8,061 bases of DNA. It comes from Lachnospiraceae bacterium (GTDB taxonomy: Bacteria > Bacillota > Clostridia > Lachnospirales > Lachnospiraceae). The position numbers and the translations under genes are program-made. Shown in pieces: positions 1 through 6,029 of this stretch. The notes beneath the pieces are model-generated. The model searched no databases. It worked only from the letters and a program-made list of their open reading frames with translations, and was not told the origin of the DNA. The first letter of the stretch is position 1; the number at the start of each line of letters is the position of its first letter. Location: assembly GCA_022790905.1 (NCBI GenBank), contig JAAVYC010000005.1, positions 1 through 8,061 of the forward strand, given 5' to 3'.

Positions 1-1
1 A

Positions 2-127
2 AGTTTTTATATGATTTGGTCGCAGATTTTTGCGGTTTTGATTTTTAAAGATAAGCTGTACGTTTCTAATTTATTGGGACTGATATTAATTTTTACAGGA
101 GTGTGGGTGAATTCAAAAGATGCTTAA
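2..127 (+). CDS. Small EamA/SMR-type membrane transporter subunit (C-terminal fragment)
   Basis: Only the last 41 codons are present; the gene starts before the window and ends at TAA 125-127. The visible part reads SFYMIWSQIFAVLIF, a short KDKLYVSN loop, then a hydrophobic helix LLGLILIFTGVWV and a short polar tail. This matches the end of EamA/small multidrug resistance proteins, where a helix, a charged E/D-K-L loop and a final glycine-rich helix (G..LI..GV) close the fold. The stop overlaps the start of the next gene, which encodes a second protein of the same kind. The two therefore probably form a heterodimer, as in ArnE/ArnF-type flippases for undecaprenyl-phosphate-linked sugars. The family call rests on a short fragment; the substrate is inference. 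Confidence 0.7.
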   Translation, partial: SFYMIWSQIFAVLIFKDKLYVSNLLGLILIFTGVWVNSKDA

Positions 128-464
128 TATTTATGGTGCGATTATGATAAGCGCTGCTTTTATCAATGCGATATCTCAGGTGTTGTTAAAAAAGAGTGCA
201 GACGATACAAAAGAAAAAAATTTCCTTGAAAAGCTTTTAAATAAGAAAGTGTTTCTGGCATATGTGCTTTTTGGGATTGTATTTTTGATTAATTTATATG
301 CATACCGTGGGGTTCATTTTAAATATGGCGGTGCAATTCAATCCATTGGCCAGGTTTTTGTGCTCATGTTATCCGTGTTGTTTTGTAATGAAAAGCTGAC
401 AAAAAATCGAATTGTGGGAAATCTCTTCATTATATGTGGCGTTGTGATTTATAGTCTGAGGTGA
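120..464 (+). CDS. Small EamA/SMR-type four-helix membrane protein, ArnE/ArnF-like
   Basis: 114 residues with four predicted membrane helices, at about 4-22, 44-62, 68-89 and 95-113, which is the size and topology of the small multidrug resistance/EamA half-transporters. Family-like signatures are NAISQVLLKKSA after helix 1 (compare the conserved Q..xK at this point in ArnE/ArnF-like proteins) and NEKLTKNRIVGN followed by a glycine-containing last helix, the usual end of EamA domains. ATG 120 lies inside the preceding gene (8-nt overlap), with GGGTGA at 105-110 as a likely ribosome binding site, so the two are translationally coupled. The pair probably acts as an inner-membrane heterodimer that flips a lipid-linked sugar. 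A drug-efflux role cannot be excluded from sequence, but the glycan-type neighbours favour the first reading. Confidence 0.8.
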   Translation: MLNIYGAIMISAAFINAISQVLLKKSADDTKEKNFLEKLLNKKVFLAYVLFGIVFLINLYAYRGVHFKYGGAIQSIGQVFVLMLSVLFCNEKLTKNRIVGNLFIICGVVIYSLR

Positions 465-471
465 GTGGAAC

Positions 472-1359
472 ATGCAGGGAGAAGTGAATTTGAATTGTAA
501 GAAAAATATGATATACGGAAATATGGGGGTATTAGTGATCCTGTGTCTGACATATCAGCTTTATGAAAGAGATTTTTTCAGTGTCCCAGAAAAATGGGTA
601 GAAGAAATCATAAAGACCTGTTCGGTTTGTTTTGTCATTATGTTTGTTCTGCTGGGCTTTTGGATGAATGAGAAAGGGCAGAGCGAAAAAAGCCTGAAAA
701 ACTTGTGGAAGATTTCGGGAAGATATATCGCGAAAATATATTTGAATTATTGGGTATTTTATCTTCTCTTTTCTTATCTTATTTTTGCCGGAAAGACAGG
801 CAATTTATATGGGGAAAATAAATGTTATCTTTTGCTGGATTTTTTGGGGATGAGTCAGTTGTTTGGGATAATTACCACTCATAAATGTGCCGGATATTTA
901 GGACTGATGGCGTTGGGATTGCTACTATTTCCGATCCTGAGAGTGGGAGTACAATATGTTCCATTTAGTGTGCTGATGGGAGCGATTTTGGGAATCAGTG
1001 TAGCAAAGATTTATTGTCCGATCCAGGCTTTAGGAAAGGCGATTTATTATACTGCTGGCTTTGCCTTGGGAATGTGTATTTCGGAAATTGGGATAGAAAA
1101 AAAGGTGACATACCCTGCAGATTCCCTGCTCTGGCAGGGACTAATTTATATTGGAAAAAATGCATTTTCTATCGCAATTGTGACAGGTTTTTTATTAGAG
1201 AGCGGATATGGAAATGATTTGTATCCGTATAAAAATTTTCTTGCTGTCGTTATTATTGTATTAGCAGAAGGACTGACATTGTCATTATTAATAGAAGGAT
1301 TAAAGAGGAAACTACTGTTTGTGGATTCTTATGAGAAGTGGCGAATGATTGGAGAATGA
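472..1359 (+). CDS. Divergent acyltransferase-3-like multi-pass membrane protein
   Basis: 295 residues with about eight or nine hydrophobic helices. The layout recalls acyltransferase-3 (OafA/WecH-like) proteins: a short N-terminal helix, a second helix ending in LLGFWM (where the family usually has an SGF/SGY-type sequence), a basic stretch with SGRYIAKIYLNYWVFYLL (family R.....R..R..P.Y), then a run of hydrophobic helices. The motif that normally carries the catalytic histidine near the N-terminus (R..A...V...H) is not visible; the matching stretch reads VLVILCLTYQLYE. The protein is either a non-catalytic or highly diverged member, or a different membrane family. The start at ATG 472 is supported by AGGTGAG at 459-465. 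It lies 7 nt after the upstream stop and 4 nt before the downstream ATG, so it is part of the operon. Family assignment is tentative; the membrane location is clear. Confidence 0.6.
   Translation: MQGEVNLNCKKNMIYGNMGVLVILCLTYQLYERDFFSVPEKWVEEIIKTCSVCFVIMFVLLGFWMNEKGQSEKSLKNLWKISGRYIAKIYLNYWVFYLLFSYLIFAGKTGNLYGENKCYLLLDFLGMSQLFGIITTHKCAGYLGLMALGLLLFPILRVGVQYVPFSVLMGAILGISVAKIYCPIQALGKAIYYTAGFALGMCISEIGIEKKVTYPADSLLWQGLIYIGKNAFSIAIVTGFLLESGYGNDLYPYKNFLAVVIIVLAEGLTLSLLIEGLKRKLLFVDSYEKWRMIGE
1351..1354 (+). promoter_or_regulatory. Ribosome binding site deciding the start of the 693-residue membrane protein
   Basis: GGAG lies 9 nt before ATG 1364. It sits inside the last codons of the upstream gene (stop 1357-1359). 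It favours ATG 1364 over the in-frame TTG at 1349, which has no comparable site at the right distance. Confidence 0.65.
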
Positions 1360-1363
1360 TGGA

Positions 1364-3445
1364 ATGTCCAAAAGAAAAGAAAAAATTTGTAATAGTGTAG
1401 AGAAGTGTTTGAAAATATTAGAGGAACATAGAATCATTTTTATCCTTGGAATAAATTTGATCGTGATTTTGTGTGCATATCTCACAAATACGCCGTATAA
1501 CGAGACAAATGATGACACAGGTATGGCAGCGATTGCGTCCGGAGCGTACGGGACAGATTCGGAATATCTGGTTTTTCAAAATATTATTTTGGGAAAATTT
1601 TTTCATCTATTTTATACGATAAATGGGAACTGGAATTGGTACAGTATTTTTCAGTTTCTCATTACTTTGAGTTCGTTTTGCCTGTTGGGACATGTTTTGT
1701 CAGAGAAAATCAGGGGAAAACGCTTTTTTTTCGTATATATTCTCTTATTAAAATTATTTTATCAGGAATTCTATTTGATTTACCAGTTTACAAGAGTCTC
1801 GATGCTTTGTTGCCTGACAGGGTATTTGCTGTTATTTTTTTCTTTTACGAATAACAGGCCGAGATGGGAAAGGATTATTGGGGGAATCTTTGTTATTTTA
1901 GGTCTGTTGGTCAGATCGGCTAGTTTTAAGGAAACTACGGCTTTTGCATTTGTAATCGGCGTAACTGCAATTTTACTCAATAAAAAGTTTTATCCAATAA
2001 AAGAAAAGAAAAAACTGTGGGTCGAGGGAACGTTTACGTTTGTGATTATGGCAGTGCTGATTCTAGGTGTGATTCAGTATGATAAATTTTACGTTGCAGA
2101 AAATGAGGAATGGAAGCAGTATCGGGAATACAACCGTATGCGGGCTGTGATACAGGACTATGGTTGGCCGAATTCCTGGCTGAATTACGAGACATATCAG
2201 AAGGAATATGAAAAACTAGGTATTTCAAGAAACGATTGTCTAATGTATGAAAAAGCAAATATGTCAGATACAGATGTTTTGGATATGGATACCATAACAA
2301 AATTATATAGACTGAAAAAGGAAAAGATGAAAGAAAATCGTCCGCGTATTGCAGACTATATAAGGTTTACCTTGTCAGACACGGTAGTATCCCAGATTTT
2401 TTTTATCAATTTGATGATTTTGCTGCTCTATCTTATTTTCTATAAAAGAAGTTGTTACGATTATTTGATGATCGGAAATATCCTAATGTACATTTTTAGT
2501 TGTGGGTACATGTATTACTATAACCGCATAGTAGATCGGGTCATGATTCCTACGGGTTTTGTATTGATTGTGATCAGTCTTTTTTGCATGGACTGGGAAA
2601 ATAGAAAAGAGGTATGCGGATACAGAGACGCGAGAAAAGTGACAGCCTTACTAGCAGTTGCTTTTTTATTGATACCAGGCGTCTCGAACCATTATGAAGA
2701 ATTAAAGAATGCGAGGCGGGATGCAAAGGGATTATATGAAGAGTTGGAGAACAAAGAGAATTTTTTTGTAGCCGGACATGATGTATTTCGGTGGAACTAC
2801 TATTTTTTTAGCGCCTATCAAAATATCCCGAAAAACTTTTATATGAATCAGCTGAATATGGGCGGATGGCTTGCAAGGACACCGATTCAGGAAAAAATAA
2901 AAGAGAAAAATAGAATAGAGAATATTTTTGAGGCGTTGTTAGAAAGAGAACATAGCTATTATTATACGGACCATTCAGAAGAGATGGTCGCCGATTATTT
3001 AATGGAACATTATGCAAAGGGAAATGTTTCTTATGCGATTTGTAAAGTGACTCCGGTCTGCAAATTTGTAAAGTTTAGTGAGAATTTTGATACCAAGGAT
3101 TTGAAGACGGTCGGAAGTGCGTCTGTACTTGATGTAAAGCCAAATGAGGGTGCAAAAGGTTATGTAGATGTCTCTGTGAAAATTCAGATCGGGGAAAAGA
3201 ATGAACCACTTTTAGGAGAAGAGAGTCAGATCTATTTGGAATTAAGAGATAAGGAGCAAAAAGAGTGCACGACATACTATTTTCGCGATAATTTAGAGAA
3301 ATATCTGTTAAAAAAAGAAGATAAAGTGCGCTTTGAGATTCCGTATAGCGAGCATTACAGCAGTTTAGAAAGGCTAAAAGAACGCTATAAAATAAAAGGG
3401 ATTTTGCAGCAGGGAAATAAACAATATATATTTTCTGTGGATTAA
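1364..3445 (+). CDS. Large polytopic membrane protein with C-terminal extracytoplasmic domain, possible GT-C-type glycosyltransferase
   Basis: 693 residues from ATG 1364. A basic cytoplasmic N-terminus is followed by a first helix (about 24-41) and an outer loop with acidic NDD at 49-51. Further helices lie near 95-112, 121-138, 146-161, 171-188, 191-205, 221-238, 343-360, 366-386, 393-408 and 426-439. A polar loop of about 100 residues (240-340) and a C-terminal domain (440-693) are probably outside the membrane. An acidic motif just after helix 1 and a loop with YNRIVDRVMIP (385-395) fit the GT-C plan, in which a membrane enzyme transfers sugar from a polyprenyl-phosphate donor, but I do not recognise a named family. 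The C-terminal domain ends in a beta-rich-looking stretch (about 580-690) after an aromatic stretch. Neighbours (SMR-type pair, acyltransferases) favour envelope-glycan decoration. The function is inferred. Confidence 0.65.
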   Translation: MSKRKEKICNSVEKCLKILEEHRIIFILGINLIVILCAYLTNTPYNETNDDTGMAAIASGAYGTDSEYLVFQNIILGKFFHLFYTINGNWNWYSIFQFLITLSSFCLLGHVLSEKIRGKRFFFVYILLLKLFYQEFYLIYQFTRVSMLCCLTGYLLLFFSFTNNRPRWERIIGGIFVILGLLVRSASFKETTAFAFVIGVTAILLNKKFYPIKEKKKLWVEGTFTFVIMAVLILGVIQYDKFYVAENEEWKQYREYNRMRAVIQDYGWPNSWLNYETYQKEYEKLGISRNDCLMYEKANMSDTDVLDMDTITKLYRLKKEKMKENRPRIADYIRFTLSDTVVSQIFFINLMILLLYLIFYKRSCYDYLMIGNILMYIFSCGYMYYYNRIVDRVMIPTGFVLIVISLFCMDWENRKEVCGYRDARKVTALLAVAFLLIPGVSNHYEELKNARRDAKGLYEELENKENFFVAGHDVFRWNYYFFSAYQNIPKNFYMNQLNMGGWLARTPIQEKIKEKNRIENIFEALLEREHSYYYTDHSEEMVADYLMEHYAKGNVSYAICKVTPVCKFVKFSENFDTKDLKTVGSASVLDVKPNEGAKGYVDVSVKIQIGEKNEPLLGEESQIYLELRDKEQKECTTYYFRDNLEKYLLKKEDKVRFEIPYSEHYSSLERLKERYKIKGILQQGNKQYIFSVD

Positions 3446-3474
3446 AAAACAAGAGAGAAAGAAGAAGTTAGAGG

Positions 3475-4538
3475 ATGAAAAAAAGAATTTATTATTTAGA
3501 TGAATTAAAAGTAATTGCTATCATTTGTGTGGTCTATACACATTTTGTATTGCTTGGCAAAGGGTGGTTGGATCATTTGACCAATGTACTCACTTATGTC
3601 GGCGTGCCCATTTTTTTATGGTCAACGGCGCGCTGTTACTGAATAGAGAATTTGATTTAAAAAGACATTTATCAAAAATGATACATATTTTTTTGGTTTT
3701 TTGTTGTTGGAAATTTCTTATGGTGTTTTTATGTGAAATATTTTTTCATGAACCGTTATGTCCCTGGACAATACCGGAATTTTTGAATTATATGGCAGGG
3801 TATCAGACCAGTTATCATCCGACAGAGGCATTTTGGTTTTTTCCGGCACTTTTACAGATCTATTTAATGTTGCCGATCGTGAAAAAGATATATGATTTGG
3901 AAAAGAAAGAATATATCAAATATGTCTGTGCGCTGTTGTTCTGTGTCAGTTTTTTGCCGAGAACTTTGGATCAGATTTTTGAGATTGCAGGGTTACAGAT
4001 TTTGGATGTTACAATTGTCGATTTTTATAATCCTTTTGGGACATATTCCAATCATCTTTTATATTTTATTTTAGGGGGACTGCTTCACAAAAAATATTAT
4101 GTAGAAAAAGAAAAGGATGGCGCGATTGTGAAGACATGTATCCTAGCAATCCTGATCAATGGAGGGTTACTGTGGATGATCAAGGGATGCTCCACAGGAT
4201 TTACCGGAGAAAGATATAATGGAATACCCGGATATAGTATGATTCCAACGCTCTTCCTTTCTTGCGCCATATTTCTTCTTTTTTTAAGATCAGATCATTC
4301 CAAAGAAAGAGGGACAAAATGTAAACAGTTGATCACCGCAGTAGCAGATCATACATTGAGCATTTATATCTTACATTTATTGCTGGGACGAATCGCTGTG
4401 AGCCTGTGGTATGGGAAGATCCTATATCGGAATGTCGTGATAAACGGTCTAAAGTGTGTTGTTCTTATAACGGCCTCTTTCTTAGTGGGGAAGATTATGA
4501 GAAAAATACCGGTTGTGGACAAGCTCACAAAAATATAA
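3475..4538 (+). pseudogene. Acyltransferase-3 family O-acyltransferase split by a -1 frameshift in a T7 run
   Basis: Reading from ATG 3475 gives a classic acyltransferase-3 N-terminus: YYLDELKVIAIICVVYTHF with the catalytic-type His23, then YVGVPIF. That frame runs into TGA at 3640-3642 after only 55 residues. The rest of the protein continues uninterrupted in the -1 frame from about 3612 to 4538: MVNGALLLNREFDLKRH (family F..SG.L....), many helices, and the typical ending TLSIYILHLLLG. Adding one T to the seven at 3611-3617, or a -1 ribosomal slip there, yields one 354-residue protein of normal family length. Such enzymes acylate cell-surface sugars in the membrane using an acyl donor. GAGG directly abuts the ATG, with GAAGAAG at 3461-3467 better spaced, so the ribosome binding site is weak. 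The gene is last in the operon, 29 nt after the previous stop. It could be truly broken, a sequencing error, phase variable or recoded. Confidence 0.8.
3612..3618 (+). other. Frameshift site: slippery-type heptamer T TTT TTA
   Basis: In the upstream frame the codons are ATT (3610-3612), TTT and TTA (3616-3618), so 3612-3618 fits the X_XXY_YYZ pattern for -1 tandem slippage exactly. Slipping back one base makes ATG 3618-3620 the next codon, giving VPIFLMVNG, which matches the family consensus in this loop. A small imperfect hairpin, AACGG (3624-3628) with CTGTT (3633-3637), starts 5 nt downstream. It has only five pairs including one G-U, so it is weak support for programmed slippage. A plain one-base deletion or a homopolymer read error explains the data equally well. 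Confidence 0.5.
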
Positions 4539-4547
4539 AGTATGAGA

Positions 4548-4565
4548 AAAATAGTTAATTATTTT
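4548..4565. terminator. Possible weak bidirectional terminator between convergent genes
   Basis: AAAATAG (4548-4554), loop TTAA and TTATTTT (4559-4565) can form a short AT-only hairpin, with one G-U pair, across the 20-bp gap between the convergent acyltransferase and GT-C genes. It has no GC-rich stem, so it would be a poor intrinsic terminator. It is listed because it is the only structure between the two stops. Confidence 0.25.
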
Positions 4566-5872
4566 GGGACTTTTTCACTCCATATTGTATAGGTGAGGAG
4601 TCCAAAACAAAAAATCGCATAGAACGAGATGATATAAGGTAAAATCAGATCTTTGCGATAGACGGTCCAGGGATAAACCAAATAGTCAAAACCTGTGACC
4701 AGAAAGAAACATATCGAAAAACATACGGCACAGAGTAATCTTTTGACGGTTGGCTTTATAGCATAGCCCAAAATGAGAAGTACGATTGCAGGGTAGAGAT
4801 AACGTGACATCATTTTAACGGCAAAACAGTAAGTTCCTGAGATGAGCAGTGCACTGAGCATTGGATATATGTCGGGCGTGTCCCAATGTTTTATAAAAAG
4901 AAATATGGAGAGCGCGACAAGCAAAACAATAAAGAGCGTTCCCCAATGATTGCAGGAGAGAGGGCCGAAAAGTTCGGAATGAAAAATTTCATTATAGCCG
5001 GTTAGAGTCCAAAAATTATAGGCATTCTGTGAGGCTTTTCCATAACTTGCCACAGAAGAAGTGAAATTATGAAAAATGCCTCCTTTGCTAAATGTTCCGG
5101 TAGTGAAATTATAGATGAAAGGCAGATAGGAGATGCCGATACATCCGATTGCCGAAAGTCCGGTGAATAAATGCGAAAAAAAGCGTCTCCAATGGAAGTC
5201 GTGCAGGATGACTTGTCTTACAACTGCAAAGATCAGTACCGGTGTAATGAAAATCGCCTGAAATTTAAAGAGAATGGCGGCCGCAAAACTGAAGTAAGAG
5301 AGTTTTAGATGATTTTTTGTGATAAAGTAAACGGTCAGCAGCATGAAAAAGCTATAAATGGCGTCAACTTGACAGATGTAGGAGGTTACAAAAAGATAAC
5401 CGGGATTTAGGAGGATCAGATAGAGAGCTACGGTTCGCTTTTCCCAGGAGACATGCTTTTTCACAGTAGAATAGATCGTTCCTGCCATAAAAAATTCACA
5501 GAGGATACCAGGTAATTTGATACAAAATATAAAAGTTCGATTGTATGGATCAAAGGGAATCTGGAGCAGGCGGAGCAATTTTCCCATAACAAGACACAGA
5601 TAATTAAAAAGGGGCGGATAGGTAATCCCCATTCTGTCGTAGAATCCAGTGAGCGGTTCCTCCGTGAGACGTATCATAACACGCGCAAAATAGACAGAGT
5701 CTCCTTTGGCTGTCAGAAGAGCAAGTGAGAGATGGAGAAAGATAGAAAGTGAGCAAATAGCAAGGTTTAAATAAAAAGAAGATTTCTCAGATGAAAATTT
5801 TTTGGAAACGAAAATAAGTACTGCTAATACGAAGAGAAAACAGAAATTGATAAAGAATAAATGTAAAATCAT
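4559..5872 (-). CDS. GT-C-type membrane glycosyltransferase (polyprenyl-phosphate-sugar dependent, mannosyltransferase-like)
   Basis: 437 residues from ATG 5872, with roughly ten or more membrane helices. The GT-C pattern is clear: first-loop acidic GDSVYF (Asp58), then GFYDRMGITYPPLFNYL around 76-92 with the YPP typical of this group, KLPGILCEF (119-127), NPGYLFVTSYICQVDAIY (156-173, matching NP....S...GQ.D), and LFKFQAIFITPV (201-212, matching K.Q.....P). Such enzymes move a sugar from a polyprenyl-phosphate carrier onto a glycan or protein on the outer face of the membrane. Donor and acceptor cannot be told from sequence. GGAGG (plus-strand 5878-5882) lies 5 nt before this ATG, which favours it over the in-frame TTG at 5884. 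It is a single gene with its own promoter, convergent with the operon on the plus strand. Confidence 0.8.
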   Translation of the reverse strand: MILHLFFINFCFLFVLAVLIFVSKKFSSEKSSFYLNLAICSLSIFLHLSLALLTAKGDSVYFARVMIRLTEEPLTGFYDRMGITYPPLFNYLCLVMGKLLRLLQIPFDPYNRTFIFCIKLPGILCEFFMAGTIYSTVKKHVSWEKRTVALYLILLNPGYLFVTSYICQVDAIYSFFMLLTVYFITKNHLKLSYFSFAAAILFKFQAIFITPVLIFAVVRQVILHDFHWRRFFSHLFTGLSAIGCIGISYLPFIYNFTTGTFSKGGIFHNFTSSVASYGKASQNAYNFWTLTGYNEIFHSELFGPLSCNHWGTLFIVLLVALSIFLFIKHWDTPDIYPMLSALLISGTYCFAVKMMSRYLYPAIVLLILGYAIKPTVKRLLCAVCFSICFFLVTGFDYLVYPWTVYRKDLILPYIISFYAIFCFGLLTYTIWSEKVPK

Positions 5873-5877
5873 ATAAA

Positions 5878-5882
5878 CCTCC
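5878..5882 (-). promoter_or_regulatory. Ribosome binding site of the GT-C gene
   Basis: The minus strand reads GGAGG here, 5 nt before ATG 5872. The upstream in-frame TTG at 5884 overlaps this site and so cannot use it, which settles the start. Confidence 0.8.
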
Positions 5883-5902
5883 AATATTTAAACTTTTTTC
5901 GT

Positions 5903-5931
5903 ATTATAATCGAATAATGAAGAAAAGTCAA
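5903..5931 (-). promoter_or_regulatory. SigA-type promoter of the GT-C gene
   Basis: On the minus strand, TTGACT (5931-5926), a 17-bp spacer and a perfect TATAAT (5908-5903). Transcription would begin near 5896, giving a leader of about 24 nt that contains GGAGG. This is close to the housekeeping consensus, so expression is probably constitutive or controlled by a repressor. Confidence 0.8.
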
Positions 5932-5960
5932 AAATATTTCGCTGAATAATCGTATAATAA

Positions 5961-5989
5961 TTGACAAAAATCGTTTTTTGGAGTATTCT
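5961..5989 (+). promoter_or_regulatory. SigA-type promoter of the BIG2 surface protein gene
   Basis: A perfect TTGACA (5961-5966), a 17-bp spacer and TATTCT (5984-5989). Transcription would start near 5996, leaving a leader of about 34 nt that contains the AAAGGAGG site. The -35 boxes of the two divergent promoters are only about 29 bp apart. Confidence 0.8.
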
Positions 5990-6013
5990 AGGAATTGATA
6001 AATGTTGAATCTT

Positions 6014-6021
6014 AAAGGAGG
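6014..6021 (+). promoter_or_regulatory. Strong ribosome binding site of the BIG2 gene
   Basis: AAAGGAGG is a near-perfect complement to the 16S rRNA 3' end, 8 nt before ATG 6030. A second AAGGAG (6024-6029) directly abuts the ATG and is too close to be the main site. With the strong promoter this suggests an abundant protein. Confidence 0.85.
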
Positions 6022-6029
6022 AAAAGGAG

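Noticed and set aside
1014..1217. Short plus-strand open frame inside the acyltransferase-like gene
   Set aside because: It lies wholly inside a longer coding frame and its translation has no recognisable features.
1349..1363. TTG start five codons upstream for the large membrane protein
   Set aside because: ATG 1364 has GGAG at 9 nt spacing, whereas the TTG overlaps that site.
2046..3452. Antisense open frames opposite the 693-residue membrane protein
   Set aside because: No plausible domain or ribosome binding site, and the sense frame is long and continuous.
3525..3617. TTG-started N-terminus (MCGLYTF...) for the acyltransferase
   Set aside because: This stretch does not look like the family, while the frame from ATG 3475 encodes the conserved N-terminus with its histidine. 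The two frames are joined by a frameshift.
5873..5884. TTG start four codons upstream for the GT-C gene
   Set aside because: The TTG overlaps the GGAGG site that clearly serves ATG 5872.
5996..6029. Riboswitch or structured leader before the BIG2 gene
   Set aside because: The leader is only about 34 nt and holds little beyond the ribosome binding site.
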